A DNA stretch of 43,182 nucleotides from Defluviitaleaceae bacterium (GCA_009786535.1 WQRX01000015.1:1-43182); one strand, 5' to 3'. Counted from the stretch's first letter, positions 1 to 6,967 are shown. The notes: a model not told the origin generated them from the sequence alone. Made by a program: numbers and translations.

Positions 1-2
1 AA

Positions 3-101
3 CTGATTGAAAAACTGGGCTTTGAATTGATAGCAGTTTTGCCTGAATCGAATTTTTACGGCAGAATTGCAGACGTGGCATATTATTCACGCACATTATA
101 A
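3..101 (+). CDS. C-terminal end of a GNAT-acetyltransferase-like protein (5' truncated by window edge)
   Basis: An open frame enters from the left edge and ends at TAA 99-101. The 32 visible residues begin LIEKLGFELIAVLPE and end ADVAYYSRTL. An E-K-L-G-F segment followed by a short strand and a final aromatic strand is typical of the last part of GNAT N-acetyltransferases. Only about a fifth of such a protein is visible, so the family call is tentative and the substrate is unknown. A hairpin with a T-run at 176-210 could end its transcript. Confidence 0.4.
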   Translation: MIEKLGFELIAVLPESNFYGRIADVAYYSRTL

Positions 102-175
102 GCAAAACGCCGTGTACAGTTAAAACTCCCGCCGTTTCGTGATTATCGGGATTAGTAGTAGCGAATCAAGCAAGC

Positions 176-210
176 ATAAGTCAAGGCATCAAGCTGTGGC
201 TTATTTTTTT
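176..210 (+). terminator. Rho-independent terminator
   Basis: ATAAGTCA (176-183) pairs with TGGCTTAT (197-204), with one G-T wobble, and is followed directly by a run of T. It lies downstream of the truncated gene and upstream of the AraC-type gene. The rest of 102-343 shows no coding sequence. Confidence 0.6.
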
Positions 211-311
211 GCAAAATTTCAAACGCCTTGACAATATGCTTCTAACAGCGTCTCAACGACTCTAAAAGCAACCAAAACTTCACAAGAAATATCAAGCCAA
301 ATATTCGCCCA

Positions 312-336
312 TATAATATTCTCTCTACGAAAGGAG
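312..336 (+). promoter_or_regulatory. Probable -10 box and ribosome binding site of the AraC-GyrI gene
   Basis: TATAAT at 312-317 lies 26 nt upstream of the ATG at 344, and AAAGGAG at 330-336 is well spaced for that start. I see no good -35 box at 16-18 bp, so the promoter is inferred from the -10 alone. Confidence 0.4.
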
Positions 337-343
337 CGCGACC

Positions 344-1255
344 ATGCACGAATGGCAAGTGTCCATCCAAGGAATCATCGACTGGATAGAGGGCAATATC
401 GAAAACAACCCCACGCTGCTTACCATGTCGCGTGAGGTTGGGTATTCGCCCCATTATTGTTCGGTGTTGTTCCACCGTATCTGCGGGGTAACGCTAAAGC
501 GATATTTGGCGGCGCGCAGGTTGTGTTATGCCGCGGTGGCGTTGCGCGACACGACCGAGCGCATTCTGGATATTGCGTTGCGGTTTGGTTTTTCGTCCCA
601 GGAAGCCTTGACGAGGGCTTTTGTGAAGGAGTTTGGCTGTACACCGGCTGCTTATCGGACAAACCCAAAGCCCATCGCCCTTTCGGTTAGGAAGGTCGTC
701 CTTTCGCCCAACAAAAACTTATTTGGAGGTATCAAAATGAACACAGTCAAAGAAGCAAACGTGCGGTTCGAGTACATTCCCGCGCATAAATATGTAGGCA
801 TTTGGGAAACGCGGGCAACAAATTACGGCGAGTTTTGGGAATACCATAATTGTGACGAGGTGTGCGGTATCATCGAAAGTATGCGCCACACCGCGTTGGA
901 AGTGGTGGGCTGCCACCAAGCGGGCTGGTTTACCGAAAATGGGGTGCGGAGCTACTTCTACGGGCTGGGCGTGCCCGCCGACTATACGGGGCAAATCCCC
1001 GAAGGCTTCGCGGTGCGCGACATTCCCGCATCTACCTACCTCGTATTTTTCCACCCGCCCTTCGACTACCTTGCCGATAATGTGGAAGTGATGCAAAAAG
1101 TAGAAACCCTCGCGTGGAATTTTAACCCCAAGGAAAGCTCCCAATGGTGGATAAACGACGGCTATACGTGGGACGAAAACGCCCCCTGCTACCAACGCCA
1201 CTTCCCCGAGGTGCTGGGCTATGAAGTGCTTCGCCCTGTACGGAAAGGGAAATAA
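344..1255 (+). CDS. AraC-family transcriptional regulator with C-terminal GyrI-like effector-binding domain
   Basis: This 303-aa protein has an N-terminal AraC/XylS double helix-turn-helix (about residues 8-105), with the recognisable second-HTH pattern DIALRFGFSSQEALTRAF and a following F-G-C-T-P-A-A-Y-R. A short linker leads to a GyrI/AraC-effector-binding domain (about residues 132-300) that begins VRFEYIPAHKYVGIWE and ends with QRHFPEVLGYEVLRPV. Family members of this architecture (Rob/SoxS-like and BmrR-like) bind amphipathic or drug-like ligands in the C-terminal domain and activate efflux or stress genes. The start at 344 has AAAGGAG seven nt upstream. The gene stands alone with its own terminator at 1282-1311. 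The ligand and targets are unknown. Confidence 0.85.
   Translation: MHEWQVSIQGIIDWIEGNIENNPTLLTMSREVGYSPHYCSVLFHRICGVTLKRYLAARRLCYAAVALRDTTERILDIALRFGFSSQEALTRAFVKEFGCTPAAYRTNPKPIALSVRKVVLSPNKNLFGGIKMNTVKEANVRFEYIPAHKYVGIWETRATNYGEFWEYHNCDEVCGIIESMRHTALEVVGCHQAGWFTENGVRSYFYGLGVPADYTGQIPEGFAVRDIPASTYLVFFHPPFDYLADNVEVMQKVETLAWNFNPKESSQWWINDGYTWDENAPCYQRHFPEVLGYEVLRPVRKGK
725..739 (+). promoter_or_regulatory. Internal ribosome binding site and in-frame ATG inside the AraC-GyrI gene
   Basis: GGAGG at 725-729 lies seven nt before an in-frame ATG (737-739, codon 132), exactly at the boundary between the DNA-binding and the GyrI-like domain. Initiation here would give a free effector domain of about 172 aa. 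The signal is seen directly; use of this start is inferred. Confidence 0.45.
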
Positions 1256-1281
1256 TATTTGTATTTCATGTTGTTCATGTT

Positions 1282-1311
1282 AAGGGGTTGTTCATATTGA
1301 GCAACCCCTTT
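1282..1311 (+). terminator. Rho-independent terminator after the AraC-GyrI gene
   Basis: AAGGGGTTGTTC (1282-1293) is complementary to GAGCAACCCCTT (1299-1310) apart from a G-T pair, with a short loop and a T-rich tail. It lies 26 nt after the stop codon. The following 1312-1440 is AT-rich and holds no recognised feature. Confidence 0.75.
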
Positions 1312-1455
1312 GTAAATTAAATAATGTTATATAAATTAGGGACTTGCTATTGATAGGGTAAAAATTTTAATATACTTATGCTTTCTGTCGATATATGTTC
1401 CAGAAGAAGGTATTATTGTATTATTTTGTAAAATATTAGTTTACGGGAGGTTGTT

Positions 1456-1800
1456 ATGGATTTTATTATTAAAAAAATTGCAGCACTTGGTATTCCTGGG
1501 CTTGTGTTAGTGATTATCATGGCAGTTTCAGGCTTGAAAGGTGCAGCCGCACTAACTTTTGCGCTTGCGGCGTTAGGCGGTCCTTTAGGTATGCTTGGAG
1601 GATTAGGTGTGTTAGGAATAATCGGTTTAATATCACATTCCTTTTCGAAATATGGTCTAGAAGTAGTTGTAAAAGCAGTGATTAGAGAAAATTTAAAAAC
1701 AAAAAGTAAGGATGAAATTATCAATGAAATTGAAAAATATCCAATAAGCAAAGACATGAAATTAAAAATGATTGATTATGTAAATAATGTTGATGCATAA
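1456..1800 (+). CDS. Small hydrophobic, glycine/alanine-rich membrane protein
   Basis: A 114-aa protein with a clean GGGAGG ribosome binding site seven nt before the ATG. Residues 1-62 are almost entirely hydrophobic, with many small residues (motifs PGLVLVIIMAVSGLKGAAAL and GGPLGMLGGLGVLGIIGLI), giving about two membrane helices with glycine-zipper spacing. Residues 65-114 are charged and helical and contain EIEKYPISKDMKLKMIDYV. The layout resembles uncharacterised small proteins of Firmicutes and cyanobacteria that end in a similar YPIS-K motif, which is my recollection and unchecked. Glycine zippers of this kind occur in pore-forming peptides, but no function can be assigned. It is monocistronic, with a terminator at 1851-1885. 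Confidence 0.7.
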   Translation: MDFIIKKIAALGIPGLVLVIIMAVSGLKGAAALTFALAALGGPLGMLGGLGVLGIIGLISHSFSKYGLEVVVKAVIRENLKTKSKDEIINEIEKYPISKDMKLKMIDYVNNVDA

Positions 1801-1850
1801 GATGTAAATTTATTAGAAATATAAATATAGAAATGCATACCTTCTTCTGT

Positions 1851-1885
1851 GCGGGTGGATTTATTTAACACCCGCGCTTTTATTA
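1851..1885 (+). terminator. Rho-independent terminator after the small membrane protein gene
   Basis: GCGGGTG (1851-1857) pairs with CACCCGC (1869-1875) around an AT-rich loop, followed by GCTTTTATT. A closely similar hairpin with the same GGATTTA loop start and GCTTTTATT tail occurs at 3277-3316. Confidence 0.7.
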
Positions 1886-1894
1886 TGATATAAT
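1884..1894 (+). promoter_or_regulatory. Extended -10 promoter of the toxin-antitoxin pair
   Basis: TATGATATAAT fits the Gram-positive extended -10 form TRTGnTATAAT and lies 39 nt upstream of the antitoxin ATG. No clear -35 is seen. The sequence directly overlaps the tail of the preceding terminator. Confidence 0.5.
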
Positions 1895-1933
1895 TATCTC
1901 AATTGTGATTATTTAATATGCGGAGGTGACATT

Positions 1934-2161
1934 ATGCAAGCATACGAGTTTTACGCCAAGCCCAAAGATGGTATGATAACGATACCTGAGCAATATAGAA
2001 ATATCATAACTGATAATATCCAGGTAATTATATTAGAAAAAACGCCGTGGTCATTTAACCGCGAAGAAGCAAACGCCCGTAAAAAAACAGACCTGTTATC
2101 ACCTCCGTTCCTTAAAACAAAAGGATGGAAGTTTAATCGGGAGGAAGCCAATGAGCGATAA
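1934..2161 (+). CDS. VapB-like antitoxin with AbrB-type N-terminus and duplicated C-terminal motif
   Basis: A 75-aa protein, ATG at 1934 with GGAGGTG upstream. Residues 1-36 (pattern YEFYAKPKDGMITIPEQYR followed by VQVIIL-like strands) resemble the AbrB/MazE swapped-hairpin or DUF2281-type DNA-binding fold of many antitoxins. The C-terminal half holds two copies of W-x-F-N-R-E-E-A-N-x-R (about residues 42-52 and 65-75), in the region that usually wraps around the toxin. It overlaps the PIN-domain gene by 11 nt, the usual layout of type II toxin-antitoxin operons. The likely role is neutralising the downstream toxin and repressing its own promoter. Confidence 0.75.
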   Translation: MQAYEFYAKPKDGMITIPEQYRNIITDNIQVIILEKTPWSFNREEANARKKTDLLSPPFLKTKGWKFNREEANER

Positions 2162-2567
2162 GGTGTTTTTGGACACAAACATTTTGATTTATTTGTATTC
2201 GGAAGATGAGCCAAATAAACGCGATATAGCTTATAATTATGTAAACAATGCCGACTGCGTAACCAGTGTGCAAGCGATGAACGAAGCCAGCAATGTTTGG
2301 GGTAAAAAATATCGTTTACACAAAAATGAAATTATGAAATATTTGAACGAAATAGAAAAGATATGTGAAGATGTCATATTGGTGCGGCGCAAAACTATTA
2401 ACCATGCGCTGGAAATTCAAAACGTGTATGGTTACTCGTTTTATGACTGTCTTATGCTGGCATCTGCCGTAGAAATGGGTTGTACCATAATATTAACCGA
2501 GGATATGCAAAATGGACAGGTTATTAACGATACACTAATAATTACAAACCCTTTTATAGATAGTTAA
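2151..2567 (+). CDS. PIN-domain ribonuclease toxin, VapC-type
   Basis: A 138-aa protein with the PIN-domain layout: VFLDTNILIYLYSEDE at the N-terminus (first acidic residue D8), a conserved acidic N-E-A-S segment near residue 43, and Y-D-C-L-M-L-A-S-A followed by I-L-T-E-D-M-Q-N-G near the C-terminus. These supply the four acidic residues that bind Mg2+ or Mn2+ in VapC-type RNases, which cut tRNA or rRNA. The ATG overlaps the antitoxin gene, with GGGAGG as ribosome binding site, so the two are translationally coupled. The target RNA cannot be told from sequence. Confidence 0.85.
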   Translation: MSDKVFLDTNILIYLYSEDEPNKRDIAYNYVNNADCVTSVQAMNEASNVWGKKYRLHKNEIMKYLNEIEKICEDVILVRRKTINHALEIQNVYGYSFYDCLMLASAVEMGCTIILTEDMQNGQVINDTLIITNPFIDS

Positions 2568-2702
2568 CATTTTCATCCCTTTAGCCGAAGTATATATGCA
2601 AGGAAGCTTCGTTCGCATGGATGCGCCTAGGTTGAATGTTTCTGTAAGGAACACTCAATAAAGGGGCGTTTTTCTTTGCAAAAAATATAAAGGAGAAATG
2701 AA

Positions 2703-3245
2703 ATGTTAAATTCCGTAAATACAAATTCAAGTCCGCTTTGGGCGCCCGTAAACACAGGGGGCAAGGTAAATATCGACTTAATGCAAGGCGTAAATGCACC
2801 CATTGTGCTAAAACGGGACGCGCTGGCGAGCGGCGCGGTGCGCTTACCCGGTGGCGGGTTGTTAAACGCACATGTTTTTAAGGCGGAAGGCTTTACATCC
2901 GAAAATCCCGTGATGCTTGTGAAGGGGACAAATACATGCGGTTCGCCCTTCGAAGTGGAAATAAACATTAACGATTTAAACAAAAACCGCATGTCTTTTA
3001 TCGAAATGTTTGCCCTTGACGGGTATATTACGGCGAGTACAGGCAATTCCGGCGGCATTGTACGTGCCGCAAGCCATGCGTTAATGCATAGCGATGTAGT
3101 TGCCGACGGTTTTACGCAATTTAATTTATTACCCGCATTTAACGAAGCACTGGAGGCACATAGACAAAACAGAAATTGGGACGCGGCGGTTTGGCTGGAA
3201 GCCGTAATGAATAGCTTCATTAACCATTTTTCGGACAGAGATTAA
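2703..3245 (+). CDS. Hypothetical protein, unrecognised
   Basis: A 180-aa protein with AAAGGAG before the ATG. It has no signal peptide, membrane segment or Cys cluster. Residues 20-110 look beta-rich with a G-G-G-L-L-N-A-H-V-F segment and an F-E-V-E-I-N-I-N-D-L-N-K strand-turn. Residues 112-180 look mixed, with STGNSGGIVRAASHALMHSD and a helical tail (WDAAVWLEAVMNSFINHF). I do not recognise the family. It ends three nt into the convergent gene on the minus strand. The 135-bp leader 2568-2702 contains an imperfect hairpin (TTGAATGTT with AACACTCAA, about 2632-2660) that could act as a leader structure. Confidence 0.6.
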   Translation: MLNSVNTNSSPLWAPVNTGGKVNIDLMQGVNAPIVLKRDALASGAVRLPGGGLLNAHVFKAEGFTSENPVMLVKGTNTCGSPFEVEININDLNKNRMSFIEMFALDGYITASTGNSGGIVRAASHALMHSDVVADGFTQFNLLPAFNEALEAHRQNRNWDAAVWLEAVMNSFINHFSDRD

Positions 3246-3937
3246 CCAAAGATAAACTTCTGCACTTTTTTCTCCTGCGCGGATGGATTTAATTCCAATA
3301 TCCGCGCTTTTATTTTTGCCGCTGCTTCCTCGGGGGAAATTTTTGCGGCAATGGCGAAAACGTCGGGTTCGGTATTACTCGCTTTGAAGAATTTCTCCGT
3401 AGTACAAAAGAGGGTAGCGGGCATAACGGCGGGGTGCTTTGCGTATGTGCCGCAGATAGTGACGTACATACCCATTTGCAATTCTGTGAGGGCGCGGTCG
3501 AATGCGCTTTTTTCTTCCGATGAAAACAGGGCCTGCTTTTTGATGTCGGGGACGGAGATTTTTTCGTTTGCGTGAATTGCGTCGTAAATGCGCTTGGCGG
3601 CGTGGGAAATGGTGCCGCTTTCGTAGGCGTAGGCTAAGTCTGCCCCTTTGCGCCGTACTGCGAGGAAATAGGCATAAAATTCCCGCGTGATAAAGCCCGA
3701 TTTCTTGAAAAACAGCTTCGCGTAGGCGATGTCATTGCGTTCCTGCACCACGCGGATGCGCCATTCCCAGGGGTCGGTATCGGGGTCGCCCGTGTGCCAT
3801 GCAACGGGGGTAGGGTAGGGCGGGGCTTCGTTCCAATGCCACGGGATTAGGGAAAAAATGCCGTCGTTTCCGCCGCCGCCCATGGAGAAGCCTGCGGTTA
3901 TCAACGCTTGCGTAAAATTATTAAAGTTTTTAATCAT
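3242..3937 (-). CDS. AlkZ-related (winged-helix DNA glycosylase-like) protein
   Basis: A 231-aa protein whose ATG overlaps the stop of the upstream membrane-protein gene (ATGA). It is rich in Trp and Arg in the first half (SLIPWHWNEAPPYPTPVAWH, DPWEWRIRVV, DIAYAKLFFKKSGFI), followed by helical segments (ISHAAKRIYDAI, FDRALTELQMGMYVTICG). I remember similar clostridial proteins annotated as AlkZ-related, that is, relatives of winged-helix glycosylases that remove alkylated or cross-linked bases. That link is from memory and not certain. The last 25 residues are encoded by a sequence that on the plus strand forms a terminator hairpin for the convergent gene. Confidence 0.55.
   Translation of the reverse strand: MIKNFNNFTQALITAGFSMGGGGNDGIFSLIPWHWNEAPPYPTPVAWHTGDPDTDPWEWRIRVVQERNDIAYAKLFFKKSGFITREFYAYFLAVRRKGADLAYAYESGTISHAAKRIYDAIHANEKISVPDIKKQALFSSEEKSAFDRALTELQMGMYVTICGTYAKHPAVMPATLFCTTEKFFKASNTEPDVFAIAAKISPEEAAAKIKARILELNPSAQEKKVQKFIFG
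3277..3316 (+). terminator. Terminator for the 180-aa gene, inside the 3' end of the opposite gene
   Basis: GCGCGGAT (3277-3284) pairs with ATCCGCGC (3300-3307), followed by TTTTATTTTT on the plus strand. It sits inside the coding end of the minus-strand AlkZ-related gene, so the convergent pair shares this stretch. Confidence 0.6.
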
Positions 3938-4551
3938 GAGGATTCCGCCCTTCGTTTTTTATTCATTTTGTATCCCGCGTTAAACCAAAGAAATATCGTT
4001 ATAACACCGATGATAACGCATGGTATGGCGGCGAGTGCCAAGGCTGGAATCGTACCCAAGGTGTAGTGAAACCAATGGCTTCGCAGACCGCCGTCAATCC
4101 ATGGGTGCAACGAATTCGTGTAAATAATTAACCAATTTGTAATAAAAACTACCCGTCCTGTGTTTACCATAAATACGCATAAGTATCCCGTTGTGGCGGC
4201 TAAAGCGCGCCAACCTTCTTTGTTACTAGGAAATTTGTAAAAACACCAAATAAACTTATCGGGGCGGTTGTAGAGAATTATCGACATATATTCCCGCAGA
4301 TTGTTTGCGTGAATATCGGGGCGTTCGTATTTTACAAAACAAAAATAAAATAAACATGCAAATATAATATTACCCTTTATATTTACGCCGATTAACGCGC
4401 CCCACCCAAACCCCAAAACCGAAACAAGGGGGTTTGCTTCCCACGTTAAGTCGGGCGTGACTATAAAAGTGATGAATAAATCGCTAAAAGTCAGTGCCAA
4501 TGTAACAGTGGTTGCGAGTACAAAGGCGGTATAGCCTTTTTTATGGAGCAT
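3934..4551 (-). CDS. Multi-pass membrane protein of unknown function
   Basis: A 205-aa protein with about five membrane helices (around residues 7-30, 43-72, 112-143, 160-185 region). Aromatic residues are frequent (FYFCFVKYERPD, KFIWCFYKFP). The C-terminus is basic (MNKKRR). I do not recognise the family. It starts two nt after the stop of the PPOX-fold gene and overlaps the AlkZ-related gene by four nt, so the three are co-transcribed. Confidence 0.65.
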   Translation of the reverse strand: MLHKKGYTAFVLATTVTLALTFSDLFITFIVTPDLTWEANPLVSVLGFGWGALIGVNIKGNIIFACLFYFCFVKYERPDIHANNLREYMSIILYNRPDKFIWCFYKFPSNKEGWRALAATTGYLCVFMVNTGRVVFITNWLIIYTNSLHPWIDGGLRSHWFHYTLGTIPALALAAIPCVIIGVITIFLWFNAGYKMNKKRRAESS

Positions 4552-4552
4552 C

Positions 4553-5056
4553 CTAATTTTCCCCTTCCTCCGTGGTGATTGGCTTGCCGATTTTCATTTC
4601 CTCCCGCCATTCGGGGACGTCGCTTACGGGGCTGTAGTATTCGTCTAGATAGGGTGCGTTATTTACATAGCGCCACCGGCGGGCGGTCGTTACCGTAATT
4701 TTTATCACCACTTCTTCCGCAAGGGGCGACCAACGCTCAACGGCATTGGGGTGCTTTACTTTCATTTTTTCTATGAAAAATTGGTTTTTTGCGTCCAATG
4801 GGTGGTCATGCAACGTGGCGATGCCTTCGATGTCAAATGTACCAACGCTAACCGCTACGTTGGGGTTTGCCGCAATTTGCTGCGACTTTAAATAATTTCT
4901 TCCCGTTTGGAAATAAATATCCAGACCTTCATTAACATGGCTCATGTGGCGGGTGGTTACGCGATGATTGGCGCAGGTAGCGAGGATAAGGGTTTTCTCA
5001 TTTTCCAATGCGGAGATAACTTCGTGTGCGTTTAATGTGCAGGATTGTATATCCAT
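4553..5056 (-). CDS. Pyridoxamine 5'-phosphate oxidase-fold, FMN-binding protein
   Basis: A 167-aa split-barrel flavin-binding protein. Visible features are the initial helix and strand (HEVISALENEKTLILATC), a T-R-x-M-S-H-V strand, L-D-I-Y-F-Q-T-G-R-N-Y-L-K-S-Q-Q phosphate-binding region, and NPNVAVSVGTFDIEG. Members reduce or bind flavin substrates; the true PNPox substrate residues are not evident, so it is probably not PdxH. AAGGA lies eight nt before the ATG at 5056. An alternative ATG at 5065 overlaps the upstream stop as ATGA and would add three residues. Confidence 0.75.
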   Translation of the reverse strand: MDIQSCTLNAHEVISALENEKTLILATCANHRVTTRHMSHVNEGLDIYFQTGRNYLKSQQIAANPNVAVSVGTFDIEGIATLHDHPLDAKNQFFIEKMKVKHPNAVERWSPLAEEVVIKITVTTARRWRYVNNAPYLDEYYSPVSDVPEWREEMKIGKPITTEEGEN

Positions 5057-5061
5057 TTTCA

Positions 5062-5970
5062 TCATCCTTCGATTAGTGTGTACCCATCCCATCGTACTTC
5101 CAGTGCTTGATTTTCGGTGAGGGGAATGTGGGGCAGGGGAAGGTCGGTACGTGCGGGGGTGCCTGCTTCACAGTGGACGGTGATATAGGCGTTGATAAGG
5201 CACAAGCCCGATGTTTCCGCACTGTAGGGGTCGCCGATGTTAGGCGTTGCGATGAGGCTTCCCGCGCTTGCACCTACGTATAGTTTATTGGCGAAAATCA
5301 TTTTTTTAATAATTTCATCGAATTTAAATTGTTTTATTTGCCGGAGCAGGTGCGCGGTATGCCCGCCCGTTACATAAATTGCGTCGTGTTCCAAGGCTTT
5401 TTCCAATGTGAGCGTGCCGTCTATTTCGTGGAGGGTGATGTGGTTGGGGTGAATGCCCGCGCTTAGCAATTCCGCCAGGCATTTGCCCACGGCGGGGAAA
5501 TAGGCGTCGCCGTTTGCCGCCGTGGGGATAAATAGGACGCGGGCTTGGGCGGCGGGCTTTTCCAACAATTCATGAAAGCGGCGCAGGATATTTTTCTTTA
5601 GGGTTGATTGGTTGTAGGGGCGGTAGTCGTGGTACCAGCCTGCGTCGGTAAGCAGGACCTTGTGCCATTTTTGTTTGCCGCTTTGTGCCGCCCATTTTCG
5701 GCATTGTTCCACGCGCTTGCCTTGGGGTTTATCGCTTTCGGCATCATGTTCCGGGTTTGTGTAGGAATATTCGTACAAATCCGCGCAGGGGATAATATTG
5801 CATTCGCCGCAGTGGGTTAGTTCTTTGCGTTGGCAACATTGCGCGATGGGGCATTCGCCGTGGAAGGGGTTGCCGTTGGTGGCGATACAGCCGCCGCAGC
5901 TGTGGGATTCGCGGTATTCGCAGGTGTCACAGCACAGCCCGCAGCGGGATAGGATTGGGGTGTTTTTCAT
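5062..5970 (-). CDS. DUF3795 cysteine-rich domain fused to a peptidase S51 (dipeptidase E-like) domain
   Basis: A 302-aa protein; GGAG ten nt before the ATG at 5970 fixes the start. Residues 1-95 form a DUF3795-type metal- or cluster-binding domain with 13 cysteines (patterns CGLCCDTC, SCGGC, CPIAQCC, HCGEC, C-R-K-W). Residues about 120-302 match the S51 family: LFIPTAA, an I-Y-V-T-G-G-H-T segment, and the nucleophile elbow VGASAGSLIA with the catalytic Ser. S51 enzymes include aspartyl dipeptidases and cyanophycinases. I infer a hydrolase whose Cys-rich domain senses metal or redox state or binds a partner. It is the first gene of a four-gene minus-strand operon. Confidence 0.75.
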   Translation of the reverse strand: MKNTPILSRCGLCCDTCEYRESHSCGGCIATNGNPFHGECPIAQCCQRKELTHCGECNIIPCADLYEYSYTNPEHDAESDKPQGKRVEQCRKWAAQSGKQKWHKVLLTDAGWYHDYRPYNQSTLKKNILRRFHELLEKPAAQARVLFIPTAANGDAYFPAVGKCLAELLSAGIHPNHITLHEIDGTLTLEKALEHDAIYVTGGHTAHLLRQIKQFKFDEIIKKMIFANKLYVGASAGSLIATPNIGDPYSAETSGLCLINAYITVHCEAGTPARTDLPLPHIPLTENQALEVRWDGYTLIEG

Positions 5971-6027
5971 AGGTGGTTGCTCCTTTTTTGGGCAGAGCCC
6001 ACGGTTTTCATTTTTTTCTTTATAATC

Positions 6028-6038
6028 TTTATACCACA
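6028..6038 (-). promoter_or_regulatory. Extended -10 promoter of the DUF3795-S51 operon
   Basis: Read on the minus strand, 6038 to 6028 is TGTGGTATAAA, with the TATAAA -10 at 6033-6028 and the ATG 58 nt downstream. It shares the TGTGG element with promoters at 8313, 23643, 36288 and 38145. No good -35 is visible. Confidence 0.5.
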
Positions 6039-6065
6039 AAAAACACGACAACTATATGCCGTGTT
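6036..6065 (-). terminator. Rho-independent terminator of the S41-WYL operon
   Basis: On the minus strand AACACG (6065-6060) pairs with CGTGTT (6047-6042) and runs into a T-tract. The stem begins at the stop codon of the WYL gene and the tail abuts the next promoter. Confidence 0.55.
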
Positions 6066-6967
6066 CAAATATAATTTGACAAAATTTTCTCTGCGGTGTG
6101 TTGGATTTCTTTTGCAATGTCCTGCGGTTCGAGTACCTTTACGTTTGCGCCAAAGCCCAGCAGCCACGAAATAATAAATTCGCGGCTGGTGAAGCCGATT
6201 TCCAGCAGCAAGCCGTTTGGCGTTTCTGTAAAGGATTCGTGCCCGTAGGATTCGACCAGGCGGTATTTTTCCCGCGGGTGAAATACCGCGGTAAGCGGCG
6301 TTTCATCATCGAAGCGGGCGTCAAAATCGCGTTTTTCGGGCGGTATTTCGCGGGGGGTGAAAAGGGCATCGCTTAAGGTTAGGTTGCGCAAGCGGGTGAG
6401 CTTGAATAACCGCCAGTCGTCCCGTGCTTCACAAAAACCAAATACATACCACGAGCTCCACTGGAAAATGACGAAATACGGTTCTATACAACGCCTAGAT
6501 TCGCCTTTGTCGTAGAAATAATCAAATTCGATAAGCCGCGCTTCGCGGACAGCACGTTTAATTTGCTCAATGTCGCGGGTAAGACTTCCTTTATAATGGG
6601 ACGCGAGGTCAATGACCACAGGCTCGTGTAGGGAAATGACGGACTGCGTGTTTGCGCCCAGCTTATCCAGCGTGCGCTCCATTTGCGTGGGTTCGGTAAC
6701 GCTGCCAAGCCCCTTGATTGCGGCGATGATTGCGGTTAACTCGTCCGTCGTTAGCACGCTTTTGTCCAGCTTAAAGCCCTCGGCAATGCTTATGCCGCCG
6801 CCCGCGCCTTGGTGGGTGGCAATGGGAATACCCGCGCGGTTTAGGGCTTCAATATCGCGCCCAATGGTGCGGCGGTTTACCTCAAACTTTTCCGCTAAGA
6901 AGGGCGCAGTTACGCGGTCGTTTTGCAATAGGGTAGTAAGAATGCCCAGCAAACGGTCCAGCTTCAT
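6065..6967 (-). CDS. WYL-domain transcriptional regulator (YafY family)
   Basis: A 300-aa protein. Residues 1-60 form a DeoR-like HTH_11 winged helix (MKLDRLLGILTTLLQNDRVT, VNRRTIGRDIEALNRAGIPI, then the glycine-rich wing). Residues about 135-215 are a WYL domain (REARLIEFDYFYDKGESR, WYVFGFCEARDDWRLFKLTRL). The C-terminal about 70 residues fit the WCX domain. WYL domains bind nucleic-acid or nucleotide ligands and commonly sit in repressors of stress or defence genes. The ATG overlaps the S41 peptidase stop as ATGA, so the two are co-translated; no defence genes flank it here. Confidence 0.9.
   Translation of the reverse strand: MKLDRLLGILTTLLQNDRVTAPFLAEKFEVNRRTIGRDIEALNRAGIPIATHQGAGGGISIAEGFKLDKSVLTTDELTAIIAAIKGLGSVTEPTQMERTLDKLGANTQSVISLHEPVVIDLASHYKGSLTRDIEQIKRAVREARLIEFDYFYDKGESRRCIEPYFVIFQWSSWYVFGFCEARDDWRLFKLTRLRNLTLSDALFTPREIPPEKRDFDARFDDETPLTAVFHPREKYRLVESYGHESFTETPNGLLLEIGFTSREFIISWLLGFGANVKVLEPQDIAKEIQHTAEKILSNYI

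Noticed and set aside
719..1201. 160-aa minus-strand open frame opposite the AraC-GyrI gene
   Set aside because: It is an antisense shadow of the GyrI-like domain, which has clear family motifs, and it has no start signals.
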